In this document: positions 1 through 8,957 of the stretch, piece by piece
How the letters are laid out: each line of letters starts with the position of its first letter
How positions within the stretch are numbered: position 1 is the stretch's first letter
Assembly: GCF_024347215.1 (NCBI RefSeq)
Contig: NZ_AP025282.1
Coordinates: forward strand, 2,666,001-2,730,000
Length of the DNA stretch: 64,000 bases
Origin: Aliamphritea ceti
GTDB lineage: Bacteria; Pseudomonadota; Gammaproteobacteria; Pseudomonadales; Balneatricaceae
Direction: 5' to 3'
Program-made: the position numbers and the translations under genes
The notes under the pieces: generated by a model
What the model was told of the DNA's origin: nothing
Databases searched by the model: none
Seen by the model: only the letters and a program-made list of their open reading frames with translations

Positions 1-102
1 TCAATTACGATTCCGGAAGAAGATTTGTTATTAACCTACTTAGAATCTAAAAAAGTATGTCCTGAGACAATACCAATTAACCTGACAATTGAGCCGGGTT
101 AA
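1..102 (+). CDS. C-terminal end of an unidentified protein
   Basis: An open frame enters from the left edge and runs 33 codons to a TAA at 100-102. The visible tail (starting SITIPEEDLL and ending in IEPG) has no motif I recognise. It is convergent with the exporter gene that ends at 128, leaving only 25 bases between them. Coding status is inferred from the open frame and the tight, gene-like spacing; function cannot be given. Confidence 0.5.
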   Translation, partial: SITIPEEDLLLTYLESKKVCPETIPINLTIEPG

Positions 103-127
103 TTGGCATACACATGAAATAGAAAAT

Positions 128-730
128 CTAAACCCACAAGAACAGTGCGCAGCTTGCCGTCAGACCACCTGTTCCCCAGGTGAAAATTTTCCAACGCATC
201 TCAGTGGACAGGAATCTGCGGATAGCCCGGCCGGCAACAGCCCAGGGGGTAATCGACAGAAAGCTCAGTGGCGGAATTATCAGCAATACCAGCCAGAATA
301 ACTGCGGATCCTGTTCAATCGCCACCAATACCAGACTGACAAGGGCAAGAGTGGCGCTAATCGCTTTAGGATTGGCAAACTGGAACAGTACAGCCATGAT
401 AAAGCGCATAGGTTTTTCTACCTGCTTGTCATCGCTAGTCTGACGCGCATTGGCCATTTTCCAACCAATCATAATTAACCAGACACTGCCAAGTACTTTC
501 AGTACTAACATTGTCTCTGGCCAGGTTTCAATCAGCGGCTTTAATCCCAGTACTGCCAGTGAATTTAGCAATACAGTACCCGCAAGAATACCGAATATAT
601 GCGGCAAGGTAGCGCGGATACCAAATTTTGCGCCTGAATAAACAAGCATCATGTTATTAGGCCCTGGTGTAGCCCACATAGTGTAAGCAACCAGTACGAA
701 TGGCATGAGCAATTCAAGATTCGCAGACAT
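128..730 (-). CDS. LysE/RhtB-family amino-acid exporter
   Basis: Inner-membrane exporter of the LysE/RhtB superfamily, which excretes amino acids or related metabolites. The 200-residue length, about six hydrophobic segments and the N-terminal family motif TPGPNNMML (near residue 22) support this. I chose the ATG at 730 (MSANLELL) over an upstream ATG at 826 because the extra 32 residues are not family-like and a GGAAAA stretch precedes the later start. It is divergent from a MocR-type regulator across a 188-base spacer; such pairs are common and suggest the regulator controls the exporter. The substrate cannot be read from sequence. Confidence 0.88.
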   Translation of the reverse strand: MSANLELLMPFVLVAYTMWATPGPNNMMLVYSGAKFGIRATLPHIFGILAGTVLLNSLAVLGLKPLIETWPETMLVLKVLGSVWLIMIGWKMANARQTSDDKQVEKPMRFIMAVLFQFANPKAISATLALVSLVLVAIEQDPQLFWLVLLIIPPLSFLSITPWAVAGRAIRRFLSTEMRWKIFTWGTGGLTASCALFLWV

Positions 731-918
731 CGTATTTTCCAGACAAAGTGTTTTGTGAGTCATCAGTATATGAGCAGAATGTCTGACGGACACAGACACA
801 CAAAGCATAATAATTAATGGACACAAACTTTATTGCTTTTCATACTTATCCGGACTGATAGGCTTAGATCCATACTCTACTGACTTGCTTATATGCATTA
901 GCTCTGGATACGAATGAT

Positions 919-2364
919 ATGACCGAACTCGCTAACAACGCTGTTAACCATCAACCACAATATTTACAGATAGCAGGACAGATAGAGCAGCAGATTCGTA
1001 ATGGCGAGCTGAGTCATGGTGTGCGTTTACCAGCAGTACGGCAACTGGCAAAAGATTATCGTGTCAGCATTAATACTATTCGCAGCGTATTAGATACTTT
1101 GGAGCAGGATGATCTGATCAGCCGTCAGCCACGCCAGGGAACACGGGTAAACTTTCAGCCGAAAACGCAAACGCACTATCAGCCCTTCGAACCCTTCAAA
1201 GCAGATCCAAAACTGGCACCGCAAGCACAGAAATGGCTCGATGCTTCAATCCTTAATGGGCAGGCTAATGGCCAGTTCATTAATATGGTGCTGTCACCTG
1301 AACTTGAAATGTTCCGTTCATTCCAGCGGCATTATCACAAAGTTTTGTTGCAGCCTTCGCGTCGGGGAATGGAAAGCTCTGCTGGATATCTACCATTACG
1401 GGAAGCACTCTGCCGCCTGTATGAACAGCGCAGGCTTAATATCAATGCTACACAGGTTCAGATTACCAGTGGCTGTCAGCATGCTATGGAACATGCGTTA
1501 CGGGTTGTCTGTGAGCCCGGAGACAATGTTGCCGTGCCAACACCTGCGTTTCCAGGTTATCTGGCGTTACTTGGCCAGTTAAAACTTAATGCTGTGGAAA
1601 TTCCAATGACGCCGGCCGGGCCGGACTACGCAACGCTTAAGTCTGTAATGCACAATAAAGGAAATAGCGGTGACATCGCAGCACTGATCATAAATCCTAT
1701 TTGCCATAACCCAACAGGTGTAACAATCAGCGATGACTACAAACGTGACATTGCTAAATGGGCCAACACACAACAGATTCCAGTTATTGAGGACGACATT
1801 TGCGCCACACTGAATTTCTCTGAGCCTCAGCCGCGACCTGTCATCAGTTATGACACGGACGGCTGGTGCATGCTGGTCAGCTCAATATCAAAGATAGTGG
1901 GGGACAGTGAGCGGGTTGGCTGGTGTTTACCGGGAAGGTTTCGCGATGCCTATATGACTCAGGTGGCTATCAGTCAGATCAGCGGGCCGTATTTTCGCCA
2001 GAAAGCTCTCGCCAATTATTTAAACGGCTCACGCTATGCCAGCCAGCTACGCCGCTGGAGAGGACAGATGAAAGCATTCATAGCCGATGCCAGTGATTAC
2101 CTTTACCAAGAGTTGGGAGATAAAGTAGAGATTACGTCACCTAGCGGTGGCTATGCGGTGTGGATCAGGTTACCTGATCATGTGGACGTATCAGCAGTAC
2201 GAAAACAAGCTAAACAGAACGACTGTGACTTTCTGCCTGGTGAAGTATTTAGCCTGGCGTCGCGTTTCAGGAACTACATCAGGTTAGTACTGATACCGCC
2301 CTATGATGATGTATACGCAAAAGCCCTTAAGCGTCTGACAGACATCTTAAAGGCAATGCTTTAA
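919..2364 (+). CDS. MocR-type GntR regulator with aminotransferase-like domain
   Basis: Transcription factor of the MocR/PdxR class: an N-terminal GntR winged helix-turn-helix (about residues 8-80, with GVRLPAVRQLAKDY and SINTIRSVLDTL) fused to a fold-type I PLP aminotransferase domain (about 110-480). The PLP-binding lysine is visible in SSISKIVGDS at residue 325, and an NPTG motif (ICHNPTGV) is present. Family members bind PLP or a PLP-amino-acid adduct as a signal rather than catalysing transamination. The 481-residue length is typical. Its likely target is the divergent LysE-type exporter, perhaps in response to an exported amino acid; this is inference from position. Confidence 0.9.
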   Translation: MTELANNAVNHQPQYLQIAGQIEQQIRNGELSHGVRLPAVRQLAKDYRVSINTIRSVLDTLEQDDLISRQPRQGTRVNFQPKTQTHYQPFEPFKADPKLAPQAQKWLDASILNGQANGQFINMVLSPELEMFRSFQRHYHKVLLQPSRRGMESSAGYLPLREALCRLYEQRRLNINATQVQITSGCQHAMEHALRVVCEPGDNVAVPTPAFPGYLALLGQLKLNAVEIPMTPAGPDYATLKSVMHNKGNSGDIAALIINPICHNPTGVTISDDYKRDIAKWANTQQIPVIEDDICATLNFSEPQPRPVISYDTDGWCMLVSSISKIVGDSERVGWCLPGRFRDAYMTQVAISQISGPYFRQKALANYLNGSRYASQLRRWRGQMKAFIADASDYLYQELGDKVEITSPSGGYAVWIRLPDHVDVSAVRKQAKQNDCDFLPGEVFSLASRFRNYIRLVLIPPYDDVYAKALKRLTDILKAML

Positions 2365-2390
2365 AGCGCTACAACAGCGTCCTGGAAATA

Positions 2391-3149
2391 TTAAACGACG
2401 ACCTGTAAGCGGTTTAATAGCCGCTGTAGAGGTACATCGAGATGGTTACCCAGTTTTTTCGCCTGCGCCTGTAAACGACGGGGATGAGGATCAAGTTGAA
2501 CATCTTTACCGACGAAAACAATAACGTTGCCTTCCTGGGTACTGGCCTGCAATGGCTGTGAGCCAAAGACTTCCTGCAAAGTATCCATACACAGTGGCAG
2601 AATGCCTTTGCCTTCATCCCAGAGGTTGATGATCATCACACCTTCATCACAAAGATGGTCATAACTGGCCTGTAAAAACACCGGATCAATAAGCTGATCC
2701 TGAAGGCCGTTATCCAGATACAAATCAACAAACAGTAACTCTTGCTCACCAACAGGTAAAACAGGCTGCTGGATATGCTGAAATGCATCTCCTATGCGAA
2801 GGTCAAGTCGCTGAGAATCCGGTAGGGAAAACCAGTCCCGTGCCGCCTGAGCAACTTTTTCCCGAAGCTCAACAACCGTTAACTCAATATTATCATCGGC
2901 CAGTAACAGAGCCTTAGCCAGAGAGACTGCACCCAATCCCAGCAAGGTGGCCTTACGGGGATTGTCTATCAGCAGTAAGGCCAGCATCATGCACTGGGTA
3001 TATTGAAACATCAGCCGGTCAGGCTGGTTCACCTGCATACCGCTTTGCTCACCACCGTTACCGAAGGTCAGATAAATATTGTCATTGTCGCTAAGAACAT
3101 GAATGGGACCCCATTCATCATGGTATCGACTAACTTCAAATGAGCTCAT
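2391..3149 (-). CDS. Spermidine-synthase-like (SpeE-fold) methyltransferase-like protein
   Basis: Predicted cytosolic protein with the SpeE/spermine-synthase Rossmann fold. The glycine-rich cofactor motif ATLLGLGAVSLAKALL and the following acidic strand end (ELTVVELREKV) are visible, as is a later IGDAFQHIQQ segment resembling the aminopropyltransferase pattern. The N-terminal beta-domain of true spermidine synthases is short here. The start is taken at ATG 3149 (MSSFEVSRYHDEWG), giving 252 residues; an upstream ATG at 3227 abuts the TRAP gene but adds 26 unlike residues. It is last in the TRAP operon with a 78-base gap, so its link to transport is uncertain. Polyamine synthesis is not established. 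Confidence 0.72.
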   Translation of the reverse strand: MSSFEVSRYHDEWGPIHVLSDNDNIYLTFGNGGEQSGMQVNQPDRLMFQYTQCMMLALLLIDNPRKATLLGLGAVSLAKALLLADDNIELTVVELREKVAQAARDWFSLPDSQRLDLRIGDAFQHIQQPVLPVGEQELLFVDLYLDNGLQDQLIDPVFLQASYDHLCDEGVMIINLWDEGKGILPLCMDTLQEVFGSQPLQASTQEGNVIVFVGKDVQLDPHPRRLQAQAKKLGNHLDVPLQRLLNRLQVVV

Positions 3150-3227
3150 ACGTTGCTTTTCTAATATATCTGCTAAGAAATAAGCGGCTGAGTATATACA
3201 GCCACTGACGCATTCTCCAGCACACAA

Positions 3228-4616
3228 TTACCCGTAAGCAGCTGCCGGTAACCAGAGTACAAGTTGTGGCCAGAAGACCAACACCAACAAGCCCATTAAT
3301 TGCAGGATAATGAAAGGCGTCACCCCCTTATAGATATCTGTAATTTTCACATTCGGCGGGCATACACCTTTCAGATAGAAGAGGGCAAAACCGACCGGTG
3401 GGGTGAGAAAGGATGTCTGCAAGGCCATGGCGACCAACATCACAAACCAGACCAGCTCCGGATTATCGACAACGCCGTAGCCGTTAATATCCAGGCCCAG
3501 CGCCGAAATAACCGGTGCCAGTAATGGCAGAATGATCAGCGTGATTTCGATCCAGTCGAGGAAGAAACCCAGCAAGAAGATCACACCCAGAATAAAGAAG
3601 ATAATGCCGTACGGACCAAATGGCAGACCGGTCAGGAAAGACTCAATCAGCTCATCACCGCCCAACTCCCGTAATACCAGAGCAAAGCAGGTCGCCCCAA
3701 TGAAAATGGCGAAAATGTAAGCGGTCGTATTATAGGTGCCGGTCATAACCTCTTTCAGCACTTTAAAACTGAACTTGCGGTTATAAATTGCCAGCATAGT
3801 TGCCCCGAAAGCACCCACGCCGGAGGCTTCCGTTGGTGTGGCGATACCCGCAAATATCGACCCCAGTACAACGAAGATCAATGCTAATGTCGGCAGAATC
3901 GCCTTCAGTACTGAAATCAGTGTGGCAAAGGTGACTGGTTTGGCATCCACAGGCAAAGGTGCTGAGTCAGGCTTAAGAAAGCCGGTAATCAGAATATAAG
4001 CAATGTACATCGCGCCTAACATCAGGCCGGGGAAGACCGCGCCCATGAACAGATCACCTACGGATAAACCTAACTGATCGGCCATGATGACCAGCATAAT
4101 GCTGGGGGGAATTAAAATGCCTAAGGTGCCGGCACTGGCAATAGTACCCAGCGCAAGCGGCATCGAATATCCCTGTTTGGTCATGGAAGGTAAAGACATT
4201 ACCGCGAGTAACACGACTGAAGCACCAATGATGCCGGTAGACGCCGCGAGGATAATCCCGATAGCCGTAACGGTAATCGCTAAGCCACCGCGGACATTTC
4301 CGAACAGCTCCTGCATGGACTTCATCAGCCGTTCCGCAACACCAGACTTATCTAGCATGATGCCCATAAATATGAACATGGGGAGGGCGACCAGAATCCA
4401 GTTATCCATGATCTTCCAGAGGCGGTTTACAACCAACCCTAGCGTCAGATATTCCAGCCCGGTAATCGTGTCGAAATAGGTATCAGCAAGGTAGCCAATG
4501 CCGGCAAAAATCACGCCGATGCCGCCTAATACCCAGGCGACAGGAATGCCCGTGAATAACAGTGCGATGAATGACACAAACATCGCGATAACAAGAATTT
4601 CATTAATTTCCATCAA
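3228..4616 (-). CDS. dctM: TRAP transporter large permease, DctM type
   Basis: Large membrane subunit of a tripartite ATP-independent periplasmic transporter, which imports organic acids using an ion gradient. The protein (462 residues) is strongly hydrophobic with about 12 membrane segments and the DctM family features, including the LGILIPPSIMLVI stretch and a second half ending in QTSFLTPPVGFALFYLKG. Its start overlaps the small subunit stop by 4 bases, so the two are translationally coupled. Together with the upstream DctP and DctQ genes it forms a complete transporter. The nearby hydroxybutyrate dehydrogenase suggests a hydroxy- or keto-acid substrate, which is inference. Confidence 0.95.
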   Translation of the reverse strand: MMEINEILVIAMFVSFIALLFTGIPVAWVLGGIGVIFAGIGYLADTYFDTITGLEYLTLGLVVNRLWKIMDNWILVALPMFIFMGIMLDKSGVAERLMKSMQELFGNVRGGLAITVTAIGIILAASTGIIGASVVLLAVMSLPSMTKQGYSMPLALGTIASAGTLGILIPPSIMLVIMADQLGLSVGDLFMGAVFPGLMLGAMYIAYILITGFLKPDSAPLPVDAKPVTFATLISVLKAILPTLALIFVVLGSIFAGIATPTEASGVGAFGATMLAIYNRKFSFKVLKEVMTGTYNTTAYIFAIFIGATCFALVLRELGGDELIESFLTGLPFGPYGIIFFILGVIFLLGFFLDWIEITLIILPLLAPVISALGLDINGYGVVDNPELVWFVMLVAMALQTSFLTPPVGFALFYLKGVCPPNVKITDIYKGVTPFIILQLMGLLVLVFWPQLVLWLPAAAYG

Positions 4617-5152
4617 GCGTCCCCTCTGATCAGCAGCACGGTATCACGATACAGACGAGACAAAACCGCCAGTGCTAACATCGCCATGCTCAGCGGAATC
4701 ACACTCTTAATTAGCCAGCGCCAGGGCAGACCGGAAGGAGATTCTGAATGTTCATTGATGCGCCAGGCATCAGCGACGAAATCCAGACTGTGCAGAAAGA
4801 TCACAGTAATAAATGGCAGCAGTAAAAACAGAATGCCGAAGATTTCGACAAGATACTTACTGCGGGCACGGAATTTGGTATAGAACAGATCCACACGGAT
4901 GTGTGAGTTGGTGGTTTGCGCATAAGCTAGGCCAAACATTACCCCTATGGCATACAAGTGCCATTGCAACTCTTCAAGGGCGATTAAGCCATTTGAAAAG
5001 CCTTTACGCAGAACAACCTGGGCCATGATTGTCAGTACAAGTAATACGTAAGACCATGCAATCAGACCGCCAATCTTCTGAATAAACCGATCGATACAGT
5101 CGGCAACCGGTACTGAGGGACGTGTGCTTGTTTCTTCATTCACCCGATGCAT
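4613..5152 (-). CDS. dctQ: TRAP transporter small permease, DctQ type
   Basis: Small four-helix membrane subunit of the TRAP transporter. At 179 residues with four hydrophobic segments and the internal pattern ALEELQWHLYAIGVMFGLAYA it matches the DctQ family. It overlaps the large subunit by 4 bases and follows the binding-protein gene by 108 bases. The N-terminus carries a short soluble stretch before the first helix. No unusual residues were seen. Confidence 0.92.
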   Translation of the reverse strand: MHRVNEETSTRPSVPVADCIDRFIQKIGGLIAWSYVLLVLTIMAQVVLRKGFSNGLIALEELQWHLYAIGVMFGLAYAQTTNSHIRVDLFYTKFRARSKYLVEIFGILFLLLPFITVIFLHSLDFVADAWRINEHSESPSGLPWRWLIKSVIPLSMAMLALAVLSRLYRDTVLLIRGDA

Positions 5153-5260
5153 CCTTTATTGTTATTTTCGAATGTCGTTTTTCTTAAAGCTCTACACAGA
5201 AAGCAGCGCAACAGTTAAAACCATTGCACTGCTAATGCTTTAAGAATAGTCAGTATGAGC

Positions 5261-6328
5261 TTAGTTCTTAGTTCGCGGCAAGAAAGCGTTGGCTTCCCAA
5301 AGATCATAACCCTTACGGAAAGTACTCAGGTCATCCCACACTTTGTTAAAGAAAGGATCTGCAGCTGTCTTGTCGGCAACTACTTCCAGCCACTTCTCGT
5401 TGAAGGTATTCAGCATGTCATCGCTCCAGTAACGGATGTTCACACCGTTCTCCTGGGCTTTAGCCATCACCTCAAACTGCATAGACTCGCCTTCAGCGAT
5501 TGCATTGGTCATAGATGCTTTACAGGTATTCTCAACGATCGCCTGCTGGCTTGGAGACATTTTAGCCCAGGCATCTTTGTTAACCAGTAATTCAAAGATA
5601 GTCGCCTGTTGATGCCAGCCTGGGAAGTAGTTGTACTTAGCAATTTTGTAAAAACCTAGCAGTTGATCAATCGCTGGCTGAGAGAACTCAGACGCATCAA
5701 TTGCACCTTTCTCCAGTGCACCAAAGATTTCACCGCCTGGTAACTGAGAAGTCGATACGCCCAGTTTTTCCATAACAGAAGCGCCAAGACCAAAGAAGCG
5801 CATGTTTAGGCCATCAAGATCAGCAGGGCTGTTAATTTCCTTACTGAACCAGCCAGAGGTTTCCGGGGAAATAATCGCACAGGGAATGACCTTTACGTTG
5901 TAACCGTTGGTGTCATACATTTCCTGATACAGCTTCAGGCCGTTGCCATAATAAATCCAGGCCATGTATTCGCCTGCTTCAGGTCCGAAAGGTACCGCTG
6001 AAAATAACGCGGCGGTAGGCATTTTACCTTGCCAGTATCCGGCTGTTGCGTAACCTGAGTTCACCTTACCTGATGAAACCGCATCAAGAATTTCTTTCGG
6101 TGCAACCAGTTTGCCTGGCTCATAGATTTTCATCTTCATTGAGCCATCACTCATGATTTTCAGCTGTTCAGATACCCATTTAATTGGGGTACCTAACGCA
6201 GGTAAGTGCGAACCAAAAGCGATTGGGGTTTTCAGCAGGATTTTATCAGCAGCCGAAGCGACAGTTGTGCCTGCTGCCATCGCAGCCGTTAACAGTGATA
6301 CAGCGAACATCGATTTTATTTTTTTCAT
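5261..6328 (-). CDS. dctP: TRAP transporter substrate-binding protein, DctP type
   Basis: Periplasmic solute receptor of the TRAP system. A signal peptide is clear (MKKIKSMFAVSLLTAAMAAG, with a probable cut after VASA), followed by a roughly 330-residue DctP domain. The conserved segment AISPETSGWFSKEINSPADL and the motif LGVSTSQLPGGEIFGALEKG (the usual domain-linking and ligand-contact region) are visible. It is the first TRAP gene and follows the dehydrogenase gene by 94 bases, so both may come from the sigma-54 promoter upstream. The ligand is unknown; subfamily members bind monocarboxylates, keto acids and related compounds. Confidence 0.93.
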   Translation of the reverse strand: MKKIKSMFAVSLLTAAMAAGTTVASAADKILLKTPIAFGSHLPALGTPIKWVSEQLKIMSDGSMKMKIYEPGKLVAPKEILDAVSSGKVNSGYATAGYWQGKMPTAALFSAVPFGPEAGEYMAWIYYGNGLKLYQEMYDTNGYNVKVIPCAIISPETSGWFSKEINSPADLDGLNMRFFGLGASVMEKLGVSTSQLPGGEIFGALEKGAIDASEFSQPAIDQLLGFYKIAKYNYFPGWHQQATIFELLVNKDAWAKMSPSQQAIVENTCKASMTNAIAEGESMQFEVMAKAQENGVNIRYWSDDMLNTFNEKWLEVVADKTAADPFFNKVWDDLSTFRKGYDLWEANAFLPRTKN

Positions 6329-6422
6329 AATGAGTCCTTGTTTATCAATTTTTTATAGTTAGGTTCAAATTTTCCGGTTCTAGCGTCTTTCCTTTAAAAA
6401 TCATTCAGGTTTTGAGCAGTCG

Positions 6423-7199
6423 TTACTGGGCACTCCAGGCGCCATCGATAGGCATTGCTGCGCCGTTAATTGCGCAGGCTGAATCGCTACACAAAAACAC
6501 CGCCATATCGCCGATAGCGTCTGGTTTTACCAGGTCAGGGTAGGCTTGCTTATCAACTACCAAATCATGTTTTGCTTGCTCTGTACTGCAGTTGTTTTGT
6601 ACCGCCAGGGCAGTAATCTGATCATTAAGCAAAGGTGTATCGACCCAGCCAGGGCAAATACAATTAGCAGTAATACCGGCTGCAGCATTTTCCAGAGCAA
6701 CAACTTTTGTGAAGCCGATAAGGCCATGCTTGGCAGCGACGTAAGCCGCTTTATCTACCGACGCGACAAGACCATGTACAGAAGCAATATTGATGATGCG
6801 ACCAAAGCCTTGCTGCTGAAAATGCGGCAAGCACAAACGTGTGGTATGAAATGCGGCACTGAGGTTAACAGCAATTATCTGATCCCATTTTTCAGGAGGG
6901 AACTGTTCGGTGGGAGCCGTATATTGAATACCTGCATTGTTAACCAGTACTTCTAAGCCTCCAAAATGACTCAAAGTATTGCTTATAAGTGATTCCAGCT
7001 GACTAACATCGCTTAAGTCTGCGCGGTGATAAGCACAACTAACAGGATACTTCGCGAACTGTTCGCACAGCTGCTGACCAAAAATCTCATCTTCCAGACC
7101 ATGTAGCATTACATTCATACCACTGGCCGCCAGCCGGTGTGCACATGCCAAGCCAATACCGCTGCTAGAGCCAGTCACCAGTGCTGTTCGAGTCTGCAT
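6423..7199 (-). CDS. bdhA: 3-hydroxybutyrate dehydrogenase (SDR family)
   Basis: NAD-dependent short-chain dehydrogenase that interconverts (R)-3-hydroxybutyrate and acetoacetate. The cofactor motif TGSSSGIG (residues 9-16), NNAG, catalytic Ser in NIASVHG and the YVAAK catalytic Tyr/Lys are present. The segment IIAVNLSAAFHTTRLCLPHF and the C-terminal Gly/Asn-Gly end are typical of this subfamily, and 258 residues is the usual length. It is the first gene after a sigma-54 promoter and precedes the TRAP transporter, suggesting import and oxidation of 3-hydroxybutyrate or a similar hydroxy acid. Substrate assignment rests on family resemblance. Confidence 0.88.
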   Translation of the reverse strand: MQTRTALVTGSSSGIGLACAHRLAASGMNVMLHGLEDEIFGQQLCEQFAKYPVSCAYHRADLSDVSQLESLISNTLSHFGGLEVLVNNAGIQYTAPTEQFPPEKWDQIIAVNLSAAFHTTRLCLPHFQQQGFGRIINIASVHGLVASVDKAAYVAAKHGLIGFTKVVALENAAAGITANCICPGWVDTPLLNDQITALAVQNNCSTEQAKHDLVVDKQAYPDLVKPDAIGDMAVFLCSDSACAINGAAMPIDGAWSAQ

Positions 7200-7349
7200 A
7201 GATGTTCTCCGTTATTATTATGAGCGCGTTACCGGCAGGCAGATGCCTGTTTTCCGGTAAGGCCGGTTAAACCCGCTGCGCTAAATTTAAAACTGCTAAT
7301 TCTTAGGTAACTATTTCATTTAGTCTCGTTACGTTTCTGCTAAGGCTAT

Positions 7350-7365
7350 AGCAGGCCCCGTGCCA
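7350..7365 (-). promoter_or_regulatory. Sigma-54 (-24/-12) promoter for bdhA-TRAP operon
   Basis: On the minus strand this reads TGGCACGGGGCCTGCT. It matches the sigma-54 consensus (TGGCAC, four free bases, TTGC, then A/T) with one change next to the -12 GC, and with correct GG-to-GC spacing. It points to bdhA, leaving a leader of roughly 140 bases. The adjacent sigma-54 activator gene and the inverted repeats upstream of this site make the assignment strong. Confidence 0.85.
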
Positions 7366-7437
7366 TGTTTGTAACTCATTGATTTTTCGAAGGTACCGTC
7401 TAATAATTTGCTAATAAAATGCATTGCAGATATTTTA

Positions 7438-7500
7438 TGTCTACATAACTAGACACAATGCGTCTAGTTTTTCAGACAAAACTGTCTATATAGCTAGACA
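7438..7500. promoter_or_regulatory. Three 18-bp inverted repeats, probable enhancer sites for the sigma-54 activator
   Basis: Three copies of the dyad TGTCTA-N6-TAGACA lie at 7438-7455 (perfect), 7461-7478 (CGTCTA/CAGACA, one change per arm) and 7483-7500 (perfect). Centres are 23 and 22 bases apart, about two helical turns, so bound dimers would lie on one face of the DNA. They sit roughly 110-155 bases upstream of the predicted bdhA transcription start and only 24-86 bases before the activator's own start codon. This geometry suits an enhancer that also autoregulates the activator. Confidence 0.8.
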
Positions 7501-7523
7501 CTTATTAGTTTTTAAGGCGCTTT

Positions 7524-8930
7524 ATGATCTGGGATGACACACAACAGGCATCACTCAAACAGCGAGCAATGGCGTTTCTGAGTCAGTCTTTTGATAGCTT
7601 CTACCAACACTCTGTATCTACAGACGAGAAGGGTATTATTGTCTGGATTAGTGAGGCGTATTTTGATTTTCTCGGCCTGAAAGAATCACCATTAGGCAGA
7701 CATATCAGCGATATTATTCCAACCAGCCGGTTACCTTCTGTCATAGAAAGTGGTCAGCCAGTATTTTTGGATTTGCTCTATATCAGTGACCAGTGGGTAG
7801 TCATCAGTGTGATTCCGCTGAAAGATGAAGATGATAAGATTATCGGTGCCTTTGGATTTGTAGCAACCGATAGCATCAACCCTTTAGTTAAGAAATACAA
7901 CAAGTTACAGAATGAACTTCAGGCAGCTAAAGACCGCTTAAACAGTGACCGGCCACGCTACGGATTATCCCGGGTGATCGGCAATAGCCCGGTCATGAGC
8001 CATGTTAAAAAGCAGGTCCGTCAGGCGGCCCGATTTGATATTTCAGTATTACTAACCGGAGAAACAGGTACAGGTAAAGAACTGTTTGCCCAGGCACTGC
8101 ACGACCTTTCTCCCCGGAGCAGCGCTCCTTTTGTAAGCATTAACGTTGCAGCAATACCGAATGACCTGATAGAAGCAGAGTTCTTTGGCAGCGTTGCCGG
8201 TGCCTATACCGGTGCCAGCAAAGCCGGCCGTAAAGGTAAACTGGCACTAGCAGATGGCGGCAGTTTATTTCTCGATGAAATCGGCGACATGCCGTTGAAT
8301 GTACAGGCCAAGTTATTAAGGGTCTTACAGGAAAAAGAATTCTCAGCGCTGGGCTCAAATGACATTCAAACTATCGATATCCGCATCATTGCTGCAACCA
8401 GCCGGGATTTAGCGGCGATGGTTGAGCAGGGCGAGTTTCGTGCAGATCTGTATTACCGACTCAATGCAATGCCAATTGAATTGCCACCTTTGAGAAAGCG
8501 CCTGGAAGATGTTGAAGCGCTTTGCGAAAACATCATTGACGATATCTGCCTTACCCTTGGCATACCCAGTAAACAACTCAGTTTCACAGCATTACAATTA
8601 CTTCGACATCAAACCTGGGTAGGTAATGTCAGAGAACTGCGCAATGTATTAGAGCGTACTTGCGTACTACATACAGAAACAGTTATTGAAGCTGAATTCC
8701 TCAGTTCAGTATTGCCACCATCCAGAACTCTGCCAGCAGAAGCGCTTATTCAGCCCGAATCAGTTGCACCTAAGCCTCTGGCGCAGAGTATTGCGGAAAC
8801 AGAACGGCAAGCGATACTGAGCGCGCTGAGCTATACCCAGGGCCACAAAGTTAAAACAGCCAAGCTGCTGGGCATTTCCCGGGCAACACTCTACGCGAAG
8901 CTAGAGAAATTGGGATTGAGCAGCGAATAG
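7524..8930 (+). CDS. PAS-containing sigma-54-dependent transcriptional activator
   Basis: Bacterial enhancer-binding protein. It has an N-terminal PAS sensor domain (about residues 20-125), a short coiled linker (about 130-150), an AAA+ sigma-54 interaction domain (about 155-385) and a C-terminal Fis-type helix-turn-helix (about 425-468). Walker A GETGTGKE is at residues 179-186, the sigma-54 contact loop reads GAYTGA at 226-231 (Tyr for the usual Phe, a common variant), and Walker B is LFLDEIGD. With no phosphoreceiver domain, it probably senses a ligand through PAS. Divergence from bdhA-dctPQM and the repeats between them make that operon its likely target. Confidence 0.93.
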   Translation: MIWDDTQQASLKQRAMAFLSQSFDSFYQHSVSTDEKGIIVWISEAYFDFLGLKESPLGRHISDIIPTSRLPSVIESGQPVFLDLLYISDQWVVISVIPLKDEDDKIIGAFGFVATDSINPLVKKYNKLQNELQAAKDRLNSDRPRYGLSRVIGNSPVMSHVKKQVRQAARFDISVLLTGETGTGKELFAQALHDLSPRSSAPFVSINVAAIPNDLIEAEFFGSVAGAYTGASKAGRKGKLALADGGSLFLDEIGDMPLNVQAKLLRVLQEKEFSALGSNDIQTIDIRIIAATSRDLAAMVEQGEFRADLYYRLNAMPIELPPLRKRLEDVEALCENIIDDICLTLGIPSKQLSFTALQLLRHQTWVGNVRELRNVLERTCVLHTETVIEAEFLSSVLPPSRTLPAEALIQPESVAPKPLAQSIAETERQAILSALSYTQGHKVKTAKLLGISRATLYAKLEKLGLSSE

Positions 8931-8957
8931 CGTTAACTGAAAATACTCATTAAATCG

